DNA of 64,000 nt. Origin: Wolfiporia cocos. Lineage: Eukaryota > Basidiomycota > Agaricomycetes > Polyporales > Phaeolaceae. Position numbers and translations under genes: made by a program. The notes beneath the pieces are model-generated. The model saw only the letters and a program-made list of their open reading frames with translations, did not search any database and had not been told where the DNA came from. The stretch covers positions 62,001-126,000 of the forward strand of contig JACCLO010000033.1 of assembly GCA_029448655.1 (NCBI GenBank), given 5' to 3'. Below, in pieces: positions 31,401-44,131 of the stretch. The stretch's first letter is position 1; each line of letters opens with the position of its first letter.

Positions 31401-34400
31401 GTCCAGGCTCAGGATCATCAACGAGGACGTGTTGTGGGGTATCCCATCTGTGTTTCTTATCAGGTTCGCGGAGGCTATGATGGAACGCTAAACCTCCCTT
31501 CCGAAACAAGCATCCAGCCCGCCCATGAATGCGATAGCTTGATCAATTACGCATAATTTTTCGTGCTTATCATGATTGTTCAGTAGTCAGGAAGTATGAG
31601 AGAATTGAACTAATATACTTACATGCGCCCAATAGAACGTGCCCGTCTGGAAGTGCGACGGCGAGCGCTGTACCATAATATTAGGATGAAGTGCAGAGAG
31701 TCTCTGCTTGGTGTAACTTCGGTTGACAACATCAGAGAAGAAAGAGTGAAGAGTAAGAGAGGCTTACTTGCTGTCCGTTGGCGTGGTTCGGCTAGACACC
31801 TCCAGGCTAATGACACAGCCGTTATTGGCATTATCGACCCAATAGTTCGACGGACTCACTAGACAATTATGTATATTTTAACGCCCTCTTTCGCCTTACG
31901 TTCCAGCAAGTTATCCAGTCTATATTTTGGCATGCCGGGTCGCCGCAGCTGAAGTTCTAGTAGAATATAAATACAGTTGTTTATGCTTGGAAATGCCACA
32001 GCGTACGAACCCGGTGACAGCCACCAGTCATGGATATAAATGCACTCCGTCGCCAAGAGGATCGCACGGGATAGATTCCAGAAGTAGTCGCGCTGTCATG
32101 GTCCAAGTCATCAGTCCTGTACCAGTGATGCCCTGCAATTGCTTACACCATCGACAAGCCACTGTGCAGCAACATTCAAGCGTATCGGTGCGAAGCTATC
32201 GAACCTGTTCTTGCCTACGTAGTGACACTCGCCTGCGACCCTCTCGAGCGCTGCAATCCACTGAAGCATCTGGCGCTGAGATTTCACGTTTAATGTAGTG
32301 TTCAACAAGAGGTCATCGTCTGACTTACCTCATTCTTAGCAAAGAGCTTGAGGCGCATTTGCGAGTTCTCAATGTAGAACGTATGTTTCGAGACTTCGTT
32401 CTCCCGTTTCCTCTTGTCATCGTGGTCCCCTGGTGCCTCTTGATGCTGCTCATCGTGGTCTTCCGGGCTCAGGAGCGGGTTGACATGCGTTGATGGGTCG
32501 AGCATCGGCGTTAGCGGGCGCGAGGATGTGGCCGGGGATGATGGACCGGGCGAGAATGCCGAGCTCGTCCGGTGGATCGAAGTACTCGCACCGCCGCGGC
32601 CATCTGTTGAATGTGCGCGCCGCCCATGTTCGTCAGCGTGCGGGTGCTTCACCTGCAACGTGCGCGAGATGCGGCTCTTGATAGAGCCGATCGTCGACGA
32701 GAGGTGATGGCGCTCGGACGCATGCTCCGAAGCGTGACCATTTAGATGCGCATGGGCATCCTCGTCGTCGGCATGGTCATCCTCAAACTGGTGGAACATA
32801 TTCAGGCCCTGCCGGTAGTACCTCGTTGGCCGCTCAATCTTGAACTCCGAGTCGATCAGGAAGACGTCCCATACAGCAAGCTGGTGCGAGTAGCGGTAGA
32901 CCATAAGTGCGGCATACATAGACAGCGGTAGAGTGTTGCAGTACCTCGCCCATCTCCTCATGCACAACGAGGTAGCTCTCCCGAACCGAGCACCACTTCT
33001 GGGACTTCCGCTCTCTCCACGAAGTGCCTCGCCTTCCGAAACTACCTTTGTTGCCAACAGCATCGAGCCTCAGAAATCCGGCTTTGTATTGAACACCACC
33101 CGATTGCGAGAGTGAAATCATGAGAGCGCTGATCTCAAGGAACCCCGCTAGACGGTTAGCAGCAGGATGCCACATCTATTACGATCCGTCAATACGTTCA
33201 GAAGGATAGATGATGCCGCCTACTAACCACCGCGCGAATAAGGCCAATTAAATAATTCTCTAACGCTTCGCGTTGCAGACGTGCAAAGTCGGCCCTTCCA
33301 ACATCCCTCCCTTTTTCTTTCAAGAATTTGAAGTATGGCAAACCTATAGGTATTCTGAGTGGATGTATGCAGTTGCGTTGCGGCGAGTAAACGTACTCGT
33401 GCGAGGAAACTCAGGCAAAGTCTCCACGTTGCGAAGATAGGCATTAGATAGGGCATAGTGCGTATGAAGCGAAAGGAACTCGCGCAGCTGGCGATATACG
33501 ACCCAGCGCACGGCACCATTGGCATACTCACACTCAATGCGAAATACCGCCTTGTGTCCATGCAGTGGATGCAGGCTGTCGCTGACACGTATTCGTAGAC
33601 GGTGAAACAGTATCGGCACTCTCCTGTGGTCCTTCTCATCACGTTCAAACCAGAGTCGCATAACCAGCGCAGAAAGACCACCCGCCATAAGCTCATCGGT
33701 GATGTTTACAGATTGTGGCACGACCGCCGACGGCTGCGGTGCCAGGTTCTTGGACTGGCTGGCGATGCTGGGCAACAGCGAACGTAGCCTGTTCCACTTT
33801 GGCGCAACATTCGGCCTGCTCTCGCCTTGGCGCTGTATGTGCGGCATCGAGCGCGAGTGTCGCGGCTGCATCCGTCCGCTGTCCGACTCGCTCAGTTGTG
33901 GGCTTTGCGGACTCTGCGCATCCGTATCACCACTATCGTCGGACATTACTCCAGCCTGCCGCTGCGCTGGTCCTTGCGTATCGAATCGCCATTTGAGCGG
34001 ATTCCATGGCTCGTGCGCCGTCCCGCTATCCCTCCGCTTCGCCATTTTCTCCGCCTTGTGCCGTTCGCGCTCACGCTGGTGAGGGTCCTCGTAACCAAGC
34101 ACGTCCCGGAAGGGTGTCGTCGTCGGGAAGTCTGCGCTCTTGTCGGGGCCCTCGTCCGCATCCCGGTCGGGCCCCTCGTCCTGAATTTCCTCGATCCGCG
34201 CGGCATGTGGCTCCGACGCCTGCTTCGAATGCGTGCGCCCGTCCGCCTGCATACTTGAGATGGAGAACGAGTAGCTGCGAGAGATCGAGCGCGGCGGGCC
34301 TGTGCGCCCCGACGGCGTATCAGGCGGCGGTAGTCGGAAGCCTGAAATGGATGACCGGCGGTCAGAGTGTGAGTGCCTATGGTGACTGCTATGGTGCGCG

Positions 34401-34621
34401 CGTGCGCCTAGCGGCGAGGGCGGTTCGTCATCCTGTTCGTTAAAGCCTACATGTCGCTCGCCGTCGTGAGGTGTAAAGTGATGAGCCTGGTTGGAAGTCG
34501 GTATGGGGGGTGACTGAGGGTGCTCGGGACCTCCCTCATTATTGTGCGACGCTCGATGCTGCGCGACTGCCTCGCGAACAACTTCTGCGAAGCTGTGCGG
34601 CGGACGAGCGATGCTCGCCAT
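28436..34621 (-). CDS. SPO14: Phospholipase D (PX-PH-HKD type, Spo14/PLD1 family)
   Basis: This family hydrolyses phosphatidylcholine to phosphatidic acid at membranes. I read 25 exons (minus): 33397-34621, 33228-33343, 32945-33175, 32329-32880, 32147-32275, 32011-32092, 31860-31956, 31768-31806, 31623-31716, 31494-31565, 31374-31455, 31229-31325, 31115-31180, 31038-31062, 30807-30981, 30704-30758, 30490-30649, 30343-30438, 30230-30304, 30039-30178, 29712-29986, 29086-29660, 28925-29029, 28562-28874, 28436-28512, giving 1650 aa. After a disordered N-terminus come a PX-like domain (about 310-470, [15 protein letters not shown]), a PH domain (about 480-720) interrupted by a His/Asp/Ser-rich insert, HKD motif 1 HEKLCVID (His about 856) and HKD motif 2 HGKVCIVD (His about 1160). 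Both catalytic motifs are complete. An acidic region and a conserved tail ([14 protein letters not shown]) follow. Two introns are only 38 nt (30305-30342 and 31456-31493); the latter adds REKH next to the expected RW and is the least certain junction. Confidence 0.94.
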
Positions 34622-34907
34622 GGCGGCTGATGCTGAAAGAGAGTGTGAGCTCGATTAGGCGAGTGCTATATTAGTTGTCAACCGCGCGTTACGCGGTGTC
34701 TCGTGGTGAAGTACCTAACAAGTGCTAGACCTTAGACGTCATCGTAGCAACCTCAAGTTTATACTTAAAGTTATTGAGATCCGGACCTTGTCATGCTCAA
34801 TGTTAGTCTAGTCTTTTGGAACTCCGCTGTAGCTCTAACGCTGTAGCTCGGCGCTTAACGCACCGCCCAAGCCTATCAGCAATATTTATGCTCTCCACTT
34901 CACAACG
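34622..34907. promoter_or_regulatory. Divergent promoter region between phospholipase D and the PHD-finger gene
   Basis: 286 bp lie between the two start codons. It must hold both promoters and both 5' leaders. No specific motif is assigned; the role follows from the arrangement. Confidence 0.5.
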
Positions 34908-36712
34908 ATGTCATTACAATGCTGGCGATGCAAGGGCACCAATACTGGCCCCTCTGCCTTCCTACTAAAATGCTGTAGATGCCACCGTGCCTGGCATCAT
35001 CGTACGCCGTTCGCTTGACCACAGCTGAGGCTACAGCTCTAATTCCTGATCAGCGTGCCATATCCCTCCTGTGACAGAGCAAGAAGTTCTGGAACGCATT
35101 CAAGCAGACCTAAACAGTCAATCTGCAGATGGCCTTGGAACGTGGCTTTGTCGCCGCTGTGCCAAAAAAGGGCCGGCGGCAGAAACTGCGAATCTAGCCC
35201 ATCAAGCCAATATACATGAAACCTCTATGCCGCCACCAAAACTCTATGTTGGAGAAGATTCTTTGACACCCGCATTATCAGCTGAAAACAGTCTACCAGC
35301 AGAACCAAAGGAACCACGTAAGTTATGCATCGCAATTATTAATGCATTCCTACTAATGCGTCGTATAGCTACGAGCCGGCCGTTGTCAAATACAGTTGTT
35401 ACTCTTGCTGCAGTCTCTGAATCACCGTCATCGCATGAACCTACCAGTCTGGTGGATATGTCGTCAAAGCCGCAAGCATCGTTATGTTCAGACTCGGCGC
35501 CTATGAAACAAATGGCGCAGTGCTCGCAGCCTAACTGCAACATCGTGACGAACGCTGACACCCAAAAGGCTCTAAACGCTCATCATGAGATCATTGACTC
35601 CCTGAACAATTTGAAGACGAACGTAGCTATAACAGCGGGAAAAGAGGCCTTTGTCTCCATTGCTGCTGCCTCCAAAATACCTCGATCGCCAAGCTTGGGA
35701 AGAAAACAGCCAAGTGAGTCAACTTCTCGGGATGTTGCAGGACCAAGTCAATTGGTCTCTTCCAAATCTCATGCATTTCAGGTTAGTCATCCGTGTATAT
35801 ACAGCTCGTTCACCAAATAATTTTACAACTGGTAATCCCTAGCGTCCTGGGCCTTCCACACCTCCGATGTACTCTTCTGAGCCGTCTCCTGCTCTTTCTC
35901 GCTCAGAACCTTGCTCGTCATACGTCACTGCAATATCAGAATTTTCCCGATCGGGTGATCAATCGTCGCATAGTATGCTGGATACATTGTCAGCATCGCC
36001 CCCCTCCCGATCGCACCACCTCGCTTTACTTCCTTCGCCATCCGAACAGCCGCCTCAACAATCGTCGGTCGCTAAGGGTAAAGAGGCTATGCCCAATATC
36101 CGAGCCCTTGTATCAGAGCTGCGAGCAGCTGGGAAACTAGAAGGACCTCCTCCATTGGAATACTCATACAGCTCCGCTCGAACCAGCAGGAGCAAGGCCA
36201 GTCGATATCCATCCGGAGACGCCAATTCTGAGGCGACCTCGAGTCGCCATGCGCCAGAGAATTACGATGTCTCTGCCATCGAACATGATTTCGCGGAAAT
36301 GGACGTTGATCCTCATGACATTGAGGACATGTACAAAACGCCTGCGCCCGAGCTAAGTGTCCCGATGCGTCGAGACGCACAAAGAGCCGGCGCGGGTACT
36401 GCTGAACGCGGTGGTGCTTCACAGCATGGGCGACGTGTTGACGTGAAGGAGAACAAGGTGCCGGGGGTTCTCTTTGATTGGCTGAGGGATCGGTTCGCAA
36501 CCGTGGAGAATGGACGGCGCGACGACGTCGACCGCATTCTCAGTTGGAAGAGCCGCCATTGCCATCATAGCAGAGGTCTCAAGGAGAGGAGAAAAGGAGT
36601 CGCATATTATCTGACTGCGAAGGCACGGCGCAAGCAGGAAAAGACGATGTTCAACTTCAGCATTTTGTCTGACCCCGATAGAGCCCGTCTGCTTCATATT
36701 GATGATCAATGA
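34908..36712 (+). CDS. PHD-finger protein
   Basis: Four exons, 34908-35001, 35054-35317, 35369-35781, 35843-36712, giving 546 aa. The N-terminus is a compact PHD-type zinc finger split by the first intron: CWRC at residues 5-8, then CCRCHRAWHH, then (after the splice) PCHIPPV, and finally WLCRRC near residue 60. This is the C4HC3 order of a PHD finger, and the aromatic W before the third ligand pair is present. The rest is Ser/Pro-rich, with a basic C-terminus (LKERRKGVAYYLTAKARRKQ). PHD fingers usually read histone H3 tails, so a nuclear chromatin role is inferred. Intron 2 (35318-35368) is 51 nt and in frame, so its removal rests on its good GTAAGT donor and TAG acceptor. Confidence 0.78.
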
Positions 36713-38476
36713 CCATTGCTATGAACGGATGATATGCACGTCTGTACGAATGAAACTAAAGTAAGTCAATTTACTTCAATTCATAATGGCTCCGGGCGTA
36801 CTAATGCCGAGGACGATGCTTCAGCAGCCATTTTGAGACATTTTTCTAGCTTTGTGTGTACAATGCTGACAATCAATATGAAGATGCCCTTGCTCCGTAG
36901 ACCTGGACGCGCGAATGCGAACTCAATCCAGATCTCTCGCGACCCCTCATCCTGATGCCTGTGATGCTTTTCTCTCGACTTCTGCCCGGTGACCAGTCTG
37001 CCCATCACCATGGAACGTGACATTTTGTCTATCTCGCATACTCAAAGTTCTATACTCCCATATGTGTCAACCACCGCCGCTGTTATGCCCAATCCGGCAT
37101 GTTTCCAACAAACCATGATATCTCGTGCTACAAGTAATCACATAGGAGGCCATGTAATCACTTCCGGGATACTGCCTTTCGGCACTGACCCCCCATTGTT
37201 CTCGAGATTAGATGCACTCAGTCACGGGTTTGCTGATGTGTAACTGGGCACAATCTGTGATACGCCGTCTAGAGATGCGGCTAAATCGAGGCTACGGTTG
37301 TACAGGTCCAAAAAACTATGCTGTAGTACTATGGCATTATCCCAATGCCACCAGCTTTCCATTGCTGTAACTTTCTTATCGCCCCAGTAAGCTCATTTCA
37401 AGCCCGACCTATGCCTCTTAGAAGGAATTAAAAGTCCGTCCTATTGCTATTGCTACAATAGCCTATGGCTGAATATTGTTGTATATTACTGTGCAATGTC
37501 TCTATTATTGCTGTGCTGCTTTCTTATACTGCTGCGCAGTGTATTATATTGCTGCACCACATCTCAGCATTGATGCGCCGCATTTTGATATTGCTGCACT
37601 GTATTTTATATTTGCAGTGCTGAATGCACAATTTAAATGTCATACATACAGACATCCTCTTTAAGCAGCAGCAATCAATGAAGTGTCCTGATTTTGTCAC
37701 AGGCCGATTTCATTGTCCTAGCCAACAACTAACAAATGTCTGACAAGTGCCCTTATCTTATCTTAGCTTAGCTTAGCTTAGCACCCATTCCTTATATAGT
37801 AACCCTAGTCATGTGCCAAACCCTAACCAGATACTCGGTGTAGCCACTACAATCATCCATGCTCACTCTAATCACCTGTTGATCTAACATACAATTGACA
37901 CTGTTTCACTATGTTACCATGGACTCTGCCATTACTGGCCACATAACATAACATGTACAAACATCAGGATAGCATATATACTGGCCTGTGGGCTGGGTAG
38001 CACCCCAGACTTGTCTTGGCCTTTTACGCCTTGAACAACCCTGCTAGCAATATGCCTTTGAGCAAATACTATTGCCCAGTCTCTTGTTTGAGATCATTGC
38101 TTGTGTCATAAGACAAGTCTCCTCCCTGAGTAGCATTTACCCTACTCAACCCCAGTGCACTAGGGGCAAAGTGCATTTCTTCTTTGCACTACATTCTGCT
38201 TGCAGACGTAGCTTAGTTGATCTTATCTGGATGCATGAGCTAGGCCTAAAGCTCAGGGTTCTGGGGGAATTCATTGAGCAGCATTAGGGGACCCCTCCTA
38301 ACCATTGTCTCTGAGGCTACTGGACCACCCTAGATCCGTCTAGGGAAAGGTTTTGGCTACCAACCCCACCAGAGTAACTGTGCACTTGTCGCGAAATAAT
38401 CAAAGGCAATAAGGGGCCCTCTGGCAGACTATCAGGGAGCTAAGCAATTATTTATGAGCATTACTGCTTGAAGTAC
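36713..38476. other. Transition from genes to repeats, with low-complexity sequence and a possible LTR of element D
   Basis: No gene seen. 37447-37660 is a degenerate run of TATTGCTG-like words. 37757-37785 holds CTTAT/CTTAG tandem pentamers. 37690-38476 has the look of an LTR or leader (a TATATAC motif near 37975 and pyrimidine-rich blocks near 38120) and lies upstream of the gag of element D, so it may be that element's 5' LTR. I could not fix its borders or find a second copy in the window. Confidence 0.35.
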
Positions 38477-38481
38477 CTACC

Positions 38482-39350
38482 TGTCACGGTCTGTCTCCCA
38501 GCGCACCTAATGGCCTAGATAACCCCTATATATGAGTAGGGAGGTGTCCCAGCCAAGGTTGCTATGCAGCAGAGGCACTCAGCGAGGTAAGCACGCAGTG
38601 AGAGAGTAGAGCGAGGGGACACGCCCCCACAACGAGTATAACAACTCTGGGGAGTAAGCCCCAGAGGACCATGCTTATATACATGAGCATGTCACAGATT
38701 TTACGACGTACGTACTAACGTCCAAGTCGGACCGCTGGTAATATGTGACGTCCCAAGGTAAAATGCTTGAGACACCAGACTAGCACGCAGAGGAAGTAGC
38801 GTTGAATCTGAGGGGACACGCCCCCATAGATAGGATGAAGAGTCTGAGGTGTAAGACCTCAGACGTAGTAGTTTAAGTACATGCGCTGCAGCAATCACTG
38901 TAGTGGCTACCCTAAAGTAAGAGGCCCGAGCGTAACTACGACGACGCTCGTACATGTGATGTGCTTACGTAAGTAATGCGCTAACTACTGAGGACCTAAG
39001 GGGAGTGGGTGTTATGCGCGTATCCACTGGGCTACGGCTATATACGGGTCATGTGATAACTAACCGGGGTTTCCTGGGTTCGATCCAGGGGAGGGGCAAT
39101 ATCTGTGACAGAGCAGCATACACTACTAGCCAGACGACCAGCCCTAAAGGCATGGTCTGTGCGTATGCATCTAGCTATGCGTCATGTGGTAGCGTACGTA
39201 AGCAGTAGTCACCTGACCCTAGATAAGATAGACGATGTAAACCTACACTATCTACTAGTCACGTGACGATGCAGGCAAGAGTCCGGGGGTTTGACCCCGG
39301 CGAAGGGCAAGAGATTAGGGTCAGTAGACGAGGACCCAAAATCTGTGACA
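38482..39350. mobile_element. Solo LTR with 5-bp TSD, itself split by a second solo LTR
   Basis: Starts TGTCACGGTCTG and ends AAATCTGTGACA, flanked by the 5-bp direct repeat CTACC (38477-38481 and 39351-39355). Removing the nested insertion leaves about 443 bp. It holds the hairpin CTGGGGAGTAAGCCCCAG and a TATATACATGA motif just after it, as in the other LTRs of this cluster. No coding capacity. Confidence 0.8.
38690..39110. mobile_element. Nested solo LTR, 421 bp
   Basis: Starts TGTCACAGATTTT and ends ATATCTGTGACA, flanked by GAGCA on both sides (38685-38689 and 39111-39115). It carries a CTGAGGTGTAAGACCTCAG hairpin near 38850 and the T-arm-like hairpin CCTGGGTTCGATCCAGG at 39073-39089. Confidence 0.82.
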
Positions 39351-39355
39351 CTACC

Positions 39356-39721
39356 AGAACACTGATACAATATAACCCGGTACCTACCCAGTAGCTGAAG
39401 ATTCCAAAGTGGATACACTGTATGGCACTTGCCCTGTACAATAGTTTTCACACACCCCATCACATAGGGAGATAGTTCCTGTGCCCCCGGTATCCCAAAT
39501 TAGCTTCAGGGCTGGACAAGGTTTTGGAGGCTGAGATTTCTAGCTGGCCTTGGGAAGAAAACCCCTTGGCATTTCTTGGCACATCTCCAAAAGAGGTGGT
39601 CTCAGTTTGTAGTGGCTCAGAGGTTAATAGATCACACCCCAATAGCTGCTAGACGGTCCCACAGCAGGCAGTGATCACCTCAGAGTGTGACTACAATTTT
39701 TGTACAATACTTTCATAGTAT
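39356..39721. other. Leader-like sequence upstream of the gag of element D
   Basis: No ORF of note. It lies between the solo LTR at 38482-39350 and the first ATG of the element D gag, so it is probably the 5' untranslated region of that element. I did not find a convincing primer-binding site. Confidence 0.35.
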
Positions 39722-39892
39722 ATGTCATCTCTCTATGCACCCCCAACCACCAACATGTCCATGCACCCCAAAAATGTGGACCCAATGGACATGCTCCAGC
39801 AAGCCTTCAAGAACATCATGACACAGACTTACTCAGGCTGTGAGACCGGCACAGCCAGGGGCCCTATACATCCAACCCCAGCTGGAGCAGCG

Positions 39893-40313
39893 TGCCAGTG
39901 CTGAGTCTTCAGGTGTGCAGGCTAGACCTTATAAACCGAGTTAACGCCCCAGTCAAGTCAGGCGAAAGGAGTAAGGCTCAACGATGCAAGCGCACACAAC
40001 CAAGAAGCAAGAGAGGGGCCTAAGCCCTATTGCAGAAAATCCTAAAGATGGGGAGTAAGCCCCATCTGCAGCCTACTTATATACATGTGATGACTACACT
40101 AGTGGCTTGCCCTAAAGTAATGGTTTGTGCGTACAATCAGGTGTAACTACAGGTGACCATGAAGTAACGTAACATGTAATGAAGGGGTGACCATGATGCG
40201 AGTGAATGGCAATGCGCACTACCCTAGAGTGCTAATCTATTAGGTCAGGTGGTCTACACAGTATCTAGGGAGTGATGGAGAGGAAACCCGGCATAAGGAG
40301 TTAGCCACATGTG
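39893..40313. mobile_element. Degenerate solo LTR inside the element D gag, 421 bp
   Basis: Flanked by CAGCG on both sides (39888-39892 and 40314-40318). The gag frame rejoins exactly when this block and one CAGCG are removed. The ends are too degenerate to show the usual terminal repeat, but the inside holds the hairpin GATGGGGAGTAAGCCCCATC, a TATATACATG motif and the GCCCTAAAG block found in sister LTRs. The length equals that of the copy at 38690-39110. Confidence 0.65.
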
Positions 40314-41403
40314 CAGCGGCACCTTTGCAACCCAGGCAAGGGATGTCAAAGTGCCCCTCCGGGTCGACTTGTGACACATCACCCTCGGGCAAACACCACC
40401 CCTCTCCCAAGCACCCTACACCCCATCTGCCCCACATGCCAACAGCTACATCATGTTGGGAAACCACTCCTGTGCTACATGGAATGAACAAGAGCCACCA
40501 AACCCAGCCCAGATTGCCACCACCTTCCAGGTTGTGCAATGGGCATGGGAGTCCAACACCATCCAGGGCCCACACAACAACCCGGCCATGGACCCTATTG
40601 GCTCACCACTCATGCACCGATGGGCTTTCCCCCAACACCCTGAAGCTGATGACTTTATCTTACATTGTCAGCAAATTAGTATGGTAATGGTAGGAACCAG
40701 AGCCTGGACACAGGACATGATGGCCAGGTTCCTATGGGAAGCTTGTTGGCTGCAAGCCAATGCAATCCAGGCTGGTGATGTGGCCTCTCTTCAGACCCAA
40801 CAGCTTGCACCAGTATCCACAGTTGCCTGGACCCCCATGCAGGAAAGTCAGTTCTGCCCAGTCGAAAATTGGGCCCAATCAGTACACATGGAACCCCCTG
40901 GCAGAGCTCAATCCATGGACCCCATCCACTCCCCTCCCCACCAAGACAGCCAGTACCAAGCCCACCTCAACAGGCAGCACCGGCATGGGGAATCAACCCT
41001 TTCACTGGCCAACCACAGCAGGTAAGAATCCCACCACAGTTCCAACAGGCAACGGCCTCTCTAGCAGTAGCACTACAGACTGTGCCCATGAACATCTGGA
41101 GAGCTGCGCCTCTCCAGGGAACTTGTGCATCTATGTGACAGCCTGCAAAGCCAGCCTCATCACAATAGAATGCATACTCGGTACTTCTGGCCCCAGTTCC
41201 AGACCCCAGGTACAAGTCAAAGGTCAGGGAACCAGGTGACTTCAGTGGTGATGGCTTCAAGGGCTGGTACATGCAACTCAGCCTGTACATTGATGACAAT
41301 GCCCCTCTCCTCTTCACTGATTCAAAGAAAGTGGGAGTGGCAATCTCAATGATCTGAGGCAGCAAGGTAGATTCCTGGGTAATGGAATTAACCAAGGAAC
41401 ACT

Positions 41404-41944
41404 TGTTACGGATCAAATATCCATTCAGCTGAAATAACTAGGATGAGTTACTCAGTGAGTCAAGTAGCACACTACTTGTCAGACTCTGCAGAGTCAGAGT
41501 GTTGATATACAAGTTGAGGCTTAATTGCTTAAGCTTTGAGAATGAGTATAAGATCCTTGTAATTCAACAAGGTTGAGCTGAGGAACTCGGCTGGTATTTA
41601 CATCGGTTTATATACTATGATTTATCAACTGGGGTCATAGTGTCCATGGTACTGCTACCATTAAGTCCATAAGGCTAGCATGCTAAGTAGACAAATACAA
41701 AGTGTTGCGGTTGAGCACACCAAGAGCTTAAATGTAGAAGTCCTGTGGTTAGACACAGAACATCAGCTAGAACCTGATACGATGGGGAACGATGGGCATA
41801 GGGCTGTTATACATGAAACAAGGGTCTCCGGTTGAGCAGGGATCCCTAGAACAGAGCGTGCAGTAAAGCGGTTGCATGCCAAGTCCCTCCATACAGTGAG
41901 GCATCAAGGAAAAATAATCGAGTGTACCTGCATATACTGTAACA
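41404..41944 (-). mobile_element. Solo LTR of the element A family, minus orientation
   Basis: 541 bp from TGTTACGGATC to ACTGTAACA, flanked by ACACT on both sides (41399-41403 and 41945-41949). Its inverse complement matches the element A LTR (543 and 542 bp), including TACCAGGTACACTCGA and TCTCACTGT. It is more diverged from the two A LTRs than they are from each other. The gag reading frame of element D rejoins when it is removed. It was formed by LTR-LTR recombination of an older family-A insertion. Confidence 0.85.
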
Positions 41945-44131
41945 ACACTACCTTGGCAGGCAATGGCATATCAGCTGGCCACAGTTTGTGTGGGAACTCC
42001 ACCAGAAGTTCAATGACCTAGATTTGGAAGAAAAGGCTGTGGTAGAGGCTGAACACCTCAAGACGGAAGCTGGCAAGGGCAAGGAGTACTTCCAGAAGCT
42101 GGAAATACTCCTCAACGATGCTAAGTACGATTGGGAAAACCAGGTAGTTCACAAGTGGATTACCAGATCCATCCCTAAGGAGATCTACAAAGCGGTCCAC
42201 CAGGCATTTGTCACCACCACGGTCAATGACAAATTGCAGCACAGATACAATGTCCAGATTCCAGAGGACTACCAATCCTGGAAGATGGCCATCCTGCACA
42301 TGGACAATGTGATGTGTTGGCTCCGAGATGAGGAGCGGACGATGGAGAAGGAGTTTGGCACCAAGAAGTCAGACAATGGTAAGGAGAAAAAGTGGGGGCC
42401 TGTCAGCCCAGAGGAAGCCGCACACTATACTATGCACAGCTGCCATGACTGTGGTAAAATACAGATGGAGATTCTGGATAGCAAGAAGTGTGAGTACCCA
42501 GTTTGGCATAACCCGTACCATGTGGCATACCCAGAGCTTGCCTGCAGCCGCACTGGCAACAACACCACCACTAACAGGACTGGTACTGGCAGTAAACAAC
42601 AATGAACCTGTGCCCTCACCAACAGTGAGGAAGCCACAATCCTTAGTGAAATCCCCCAGTCAGACTTTGTCCGAATGGTTGCCACTTGAGCCAAGGCAAA
42701 CCCCAAAAGTGCAAAACAGGCTGGGTTCAACCCCACTCAGGTATGTCCATCCTCTTCCTCTAACAAGTTTGCAGTTTTTGAAGTTGAAGTAAGTATCTCT
42801 GCCATGGATGACAATGTGCCAGGTGATGGACTATATGGGCTAAACACCAGGGCCCCAAATATTTTCGATATTTTGCCTTCTGTATATGGTGAGGACATAG
42901 ATAGTGACAATGGAGCTTCAACATGCTCTGATGATTCATTTGTAACAGCCTTGGAGGGGCCTCCTACCGGAGCTTGGTGGGAGGCAAATACCATACTTAA
43001 TTCCTCCAATGTAACCTATGTCCCAATGGAGATAGACCTGGTGGATTCAGATGTAGAAATGGCAGCCCCACATGAGTCCTCCACTAAGAAAAAAGTGGAA
43101 AAACATAAGAAGCATAGATGCATCAAGTGTAGGATGGTCACACTTGACATATACCTAGACCACCCCCATGCAATACTTCCAGAGAGAATGTCACAGATTT
43201 GGGACATATAGGATCTTTCCCAAGGTTTATGACATTTATTCGGAATTACTACACCTAACCACAAGTTATCCGGGAGTTATCCCACCATGCCGACCAGCCG
43301 AGCCAACCTAATGGTAATGCAAGGCCTTATCCCACTAAGAAGCCACTAACACACTACTAAGCAACCCAACATAAGCATAACACGCTAGTCAGCACTGATG
43401 CATCAGCAACATCATAGGCCCAGCCGCAAGGCTAAGCCCAGACACTATGATATCATCACGACATCACCAATAGCCCAGCCACAAGGCCAGGCCCAGACTA
43501 CATCATCACTCTAGACCAAGCAACATCATTGCTACGTCATCCAGTCTAGCCACAAGGCCAGACACCCCTATGACATACATCTAGAACCAAGTACCTATAC
43601 TATGAGGTCACTAAGCATGCCATTATGGCGCCATAGCATGCAATGCTGCATAAGCACCGCACGCTATTGGTCCAGCACTCGTGGACCACCTCTGGACTCT
43701 GGCACAAGCCAAGTCCCAGACTCTAGCCTCGTGGCCTGTCCGCCCCTGGCCCCTCTGGGCCCCTACATCATAGCCTTAGCCCCATGGCCCCAGCCCATGA
43801 CATCATACTGGTACCAGCGCTGTCACAGATTTACGTCTGCGACATAGGCGCAGTATGAAATGTACGTCGTATGTGACCTTAGATTAGATAGGGGATGGAC
43901 GACGTTATCGCTAGGCACCTGACCCCTACTGGTCACGTGGCCACTTACATAAGCAGTGCATGTTACCTTAGTTAAGCGCCATAGTGCATGGACTGTTTAC
44001 TTTAGGGTAGCGTGAAGGACTCTGCTTAGCAACCATGTACTTATGACACAGTCTACATACTGTGCGACCCTATAATACTGCCTAGAAGCGTGTCTTCTCA
44101 GGCGTCACCGCTGTCAAGCACCCAGACTAGC

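Larger units (their letters stand above)
39722..43183 (+). pseudogene. Element D: broken gag of an old Ty3/gypsy retrotransposon
   Basis: Pieces of one gag, joined once two LTR insertions are removed. The N-terminus starts at ATG 39722 and runs in frame to 39892, then continues at 40319 after an LTR. A Pro/Gln-rich middle (to about 41200) changes frame at least twice. The capsid part starts near 41220 (FSGDGFKGWYMQLSLYIDD), has a TGA at 41355-41357, and is split at 41403/41950 by another LTR; the joined text reads ELTKEHYLGRQWHISWPQF, then a Lys/Glu-rich helical region to 42605. A last part (42804-43183) ends KHRCIKCRMV, a partial zinc-knuckle-like motif, then runs in frame into the dUTPase at 55969. 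It is plainly inactive. Confidence 0.7.

Noticed and set aside
36087..36500. Minus-strand ORF opposite the PHD-finger gene
   Set aside because: Shadow of the plus-strand exon 4, without a domain.
39060..39110. tRNA gene
   Set aside because: Only a T-arm-like hairpin is present. I could not build an acceptor stem, D arm and anticodon arm around it.
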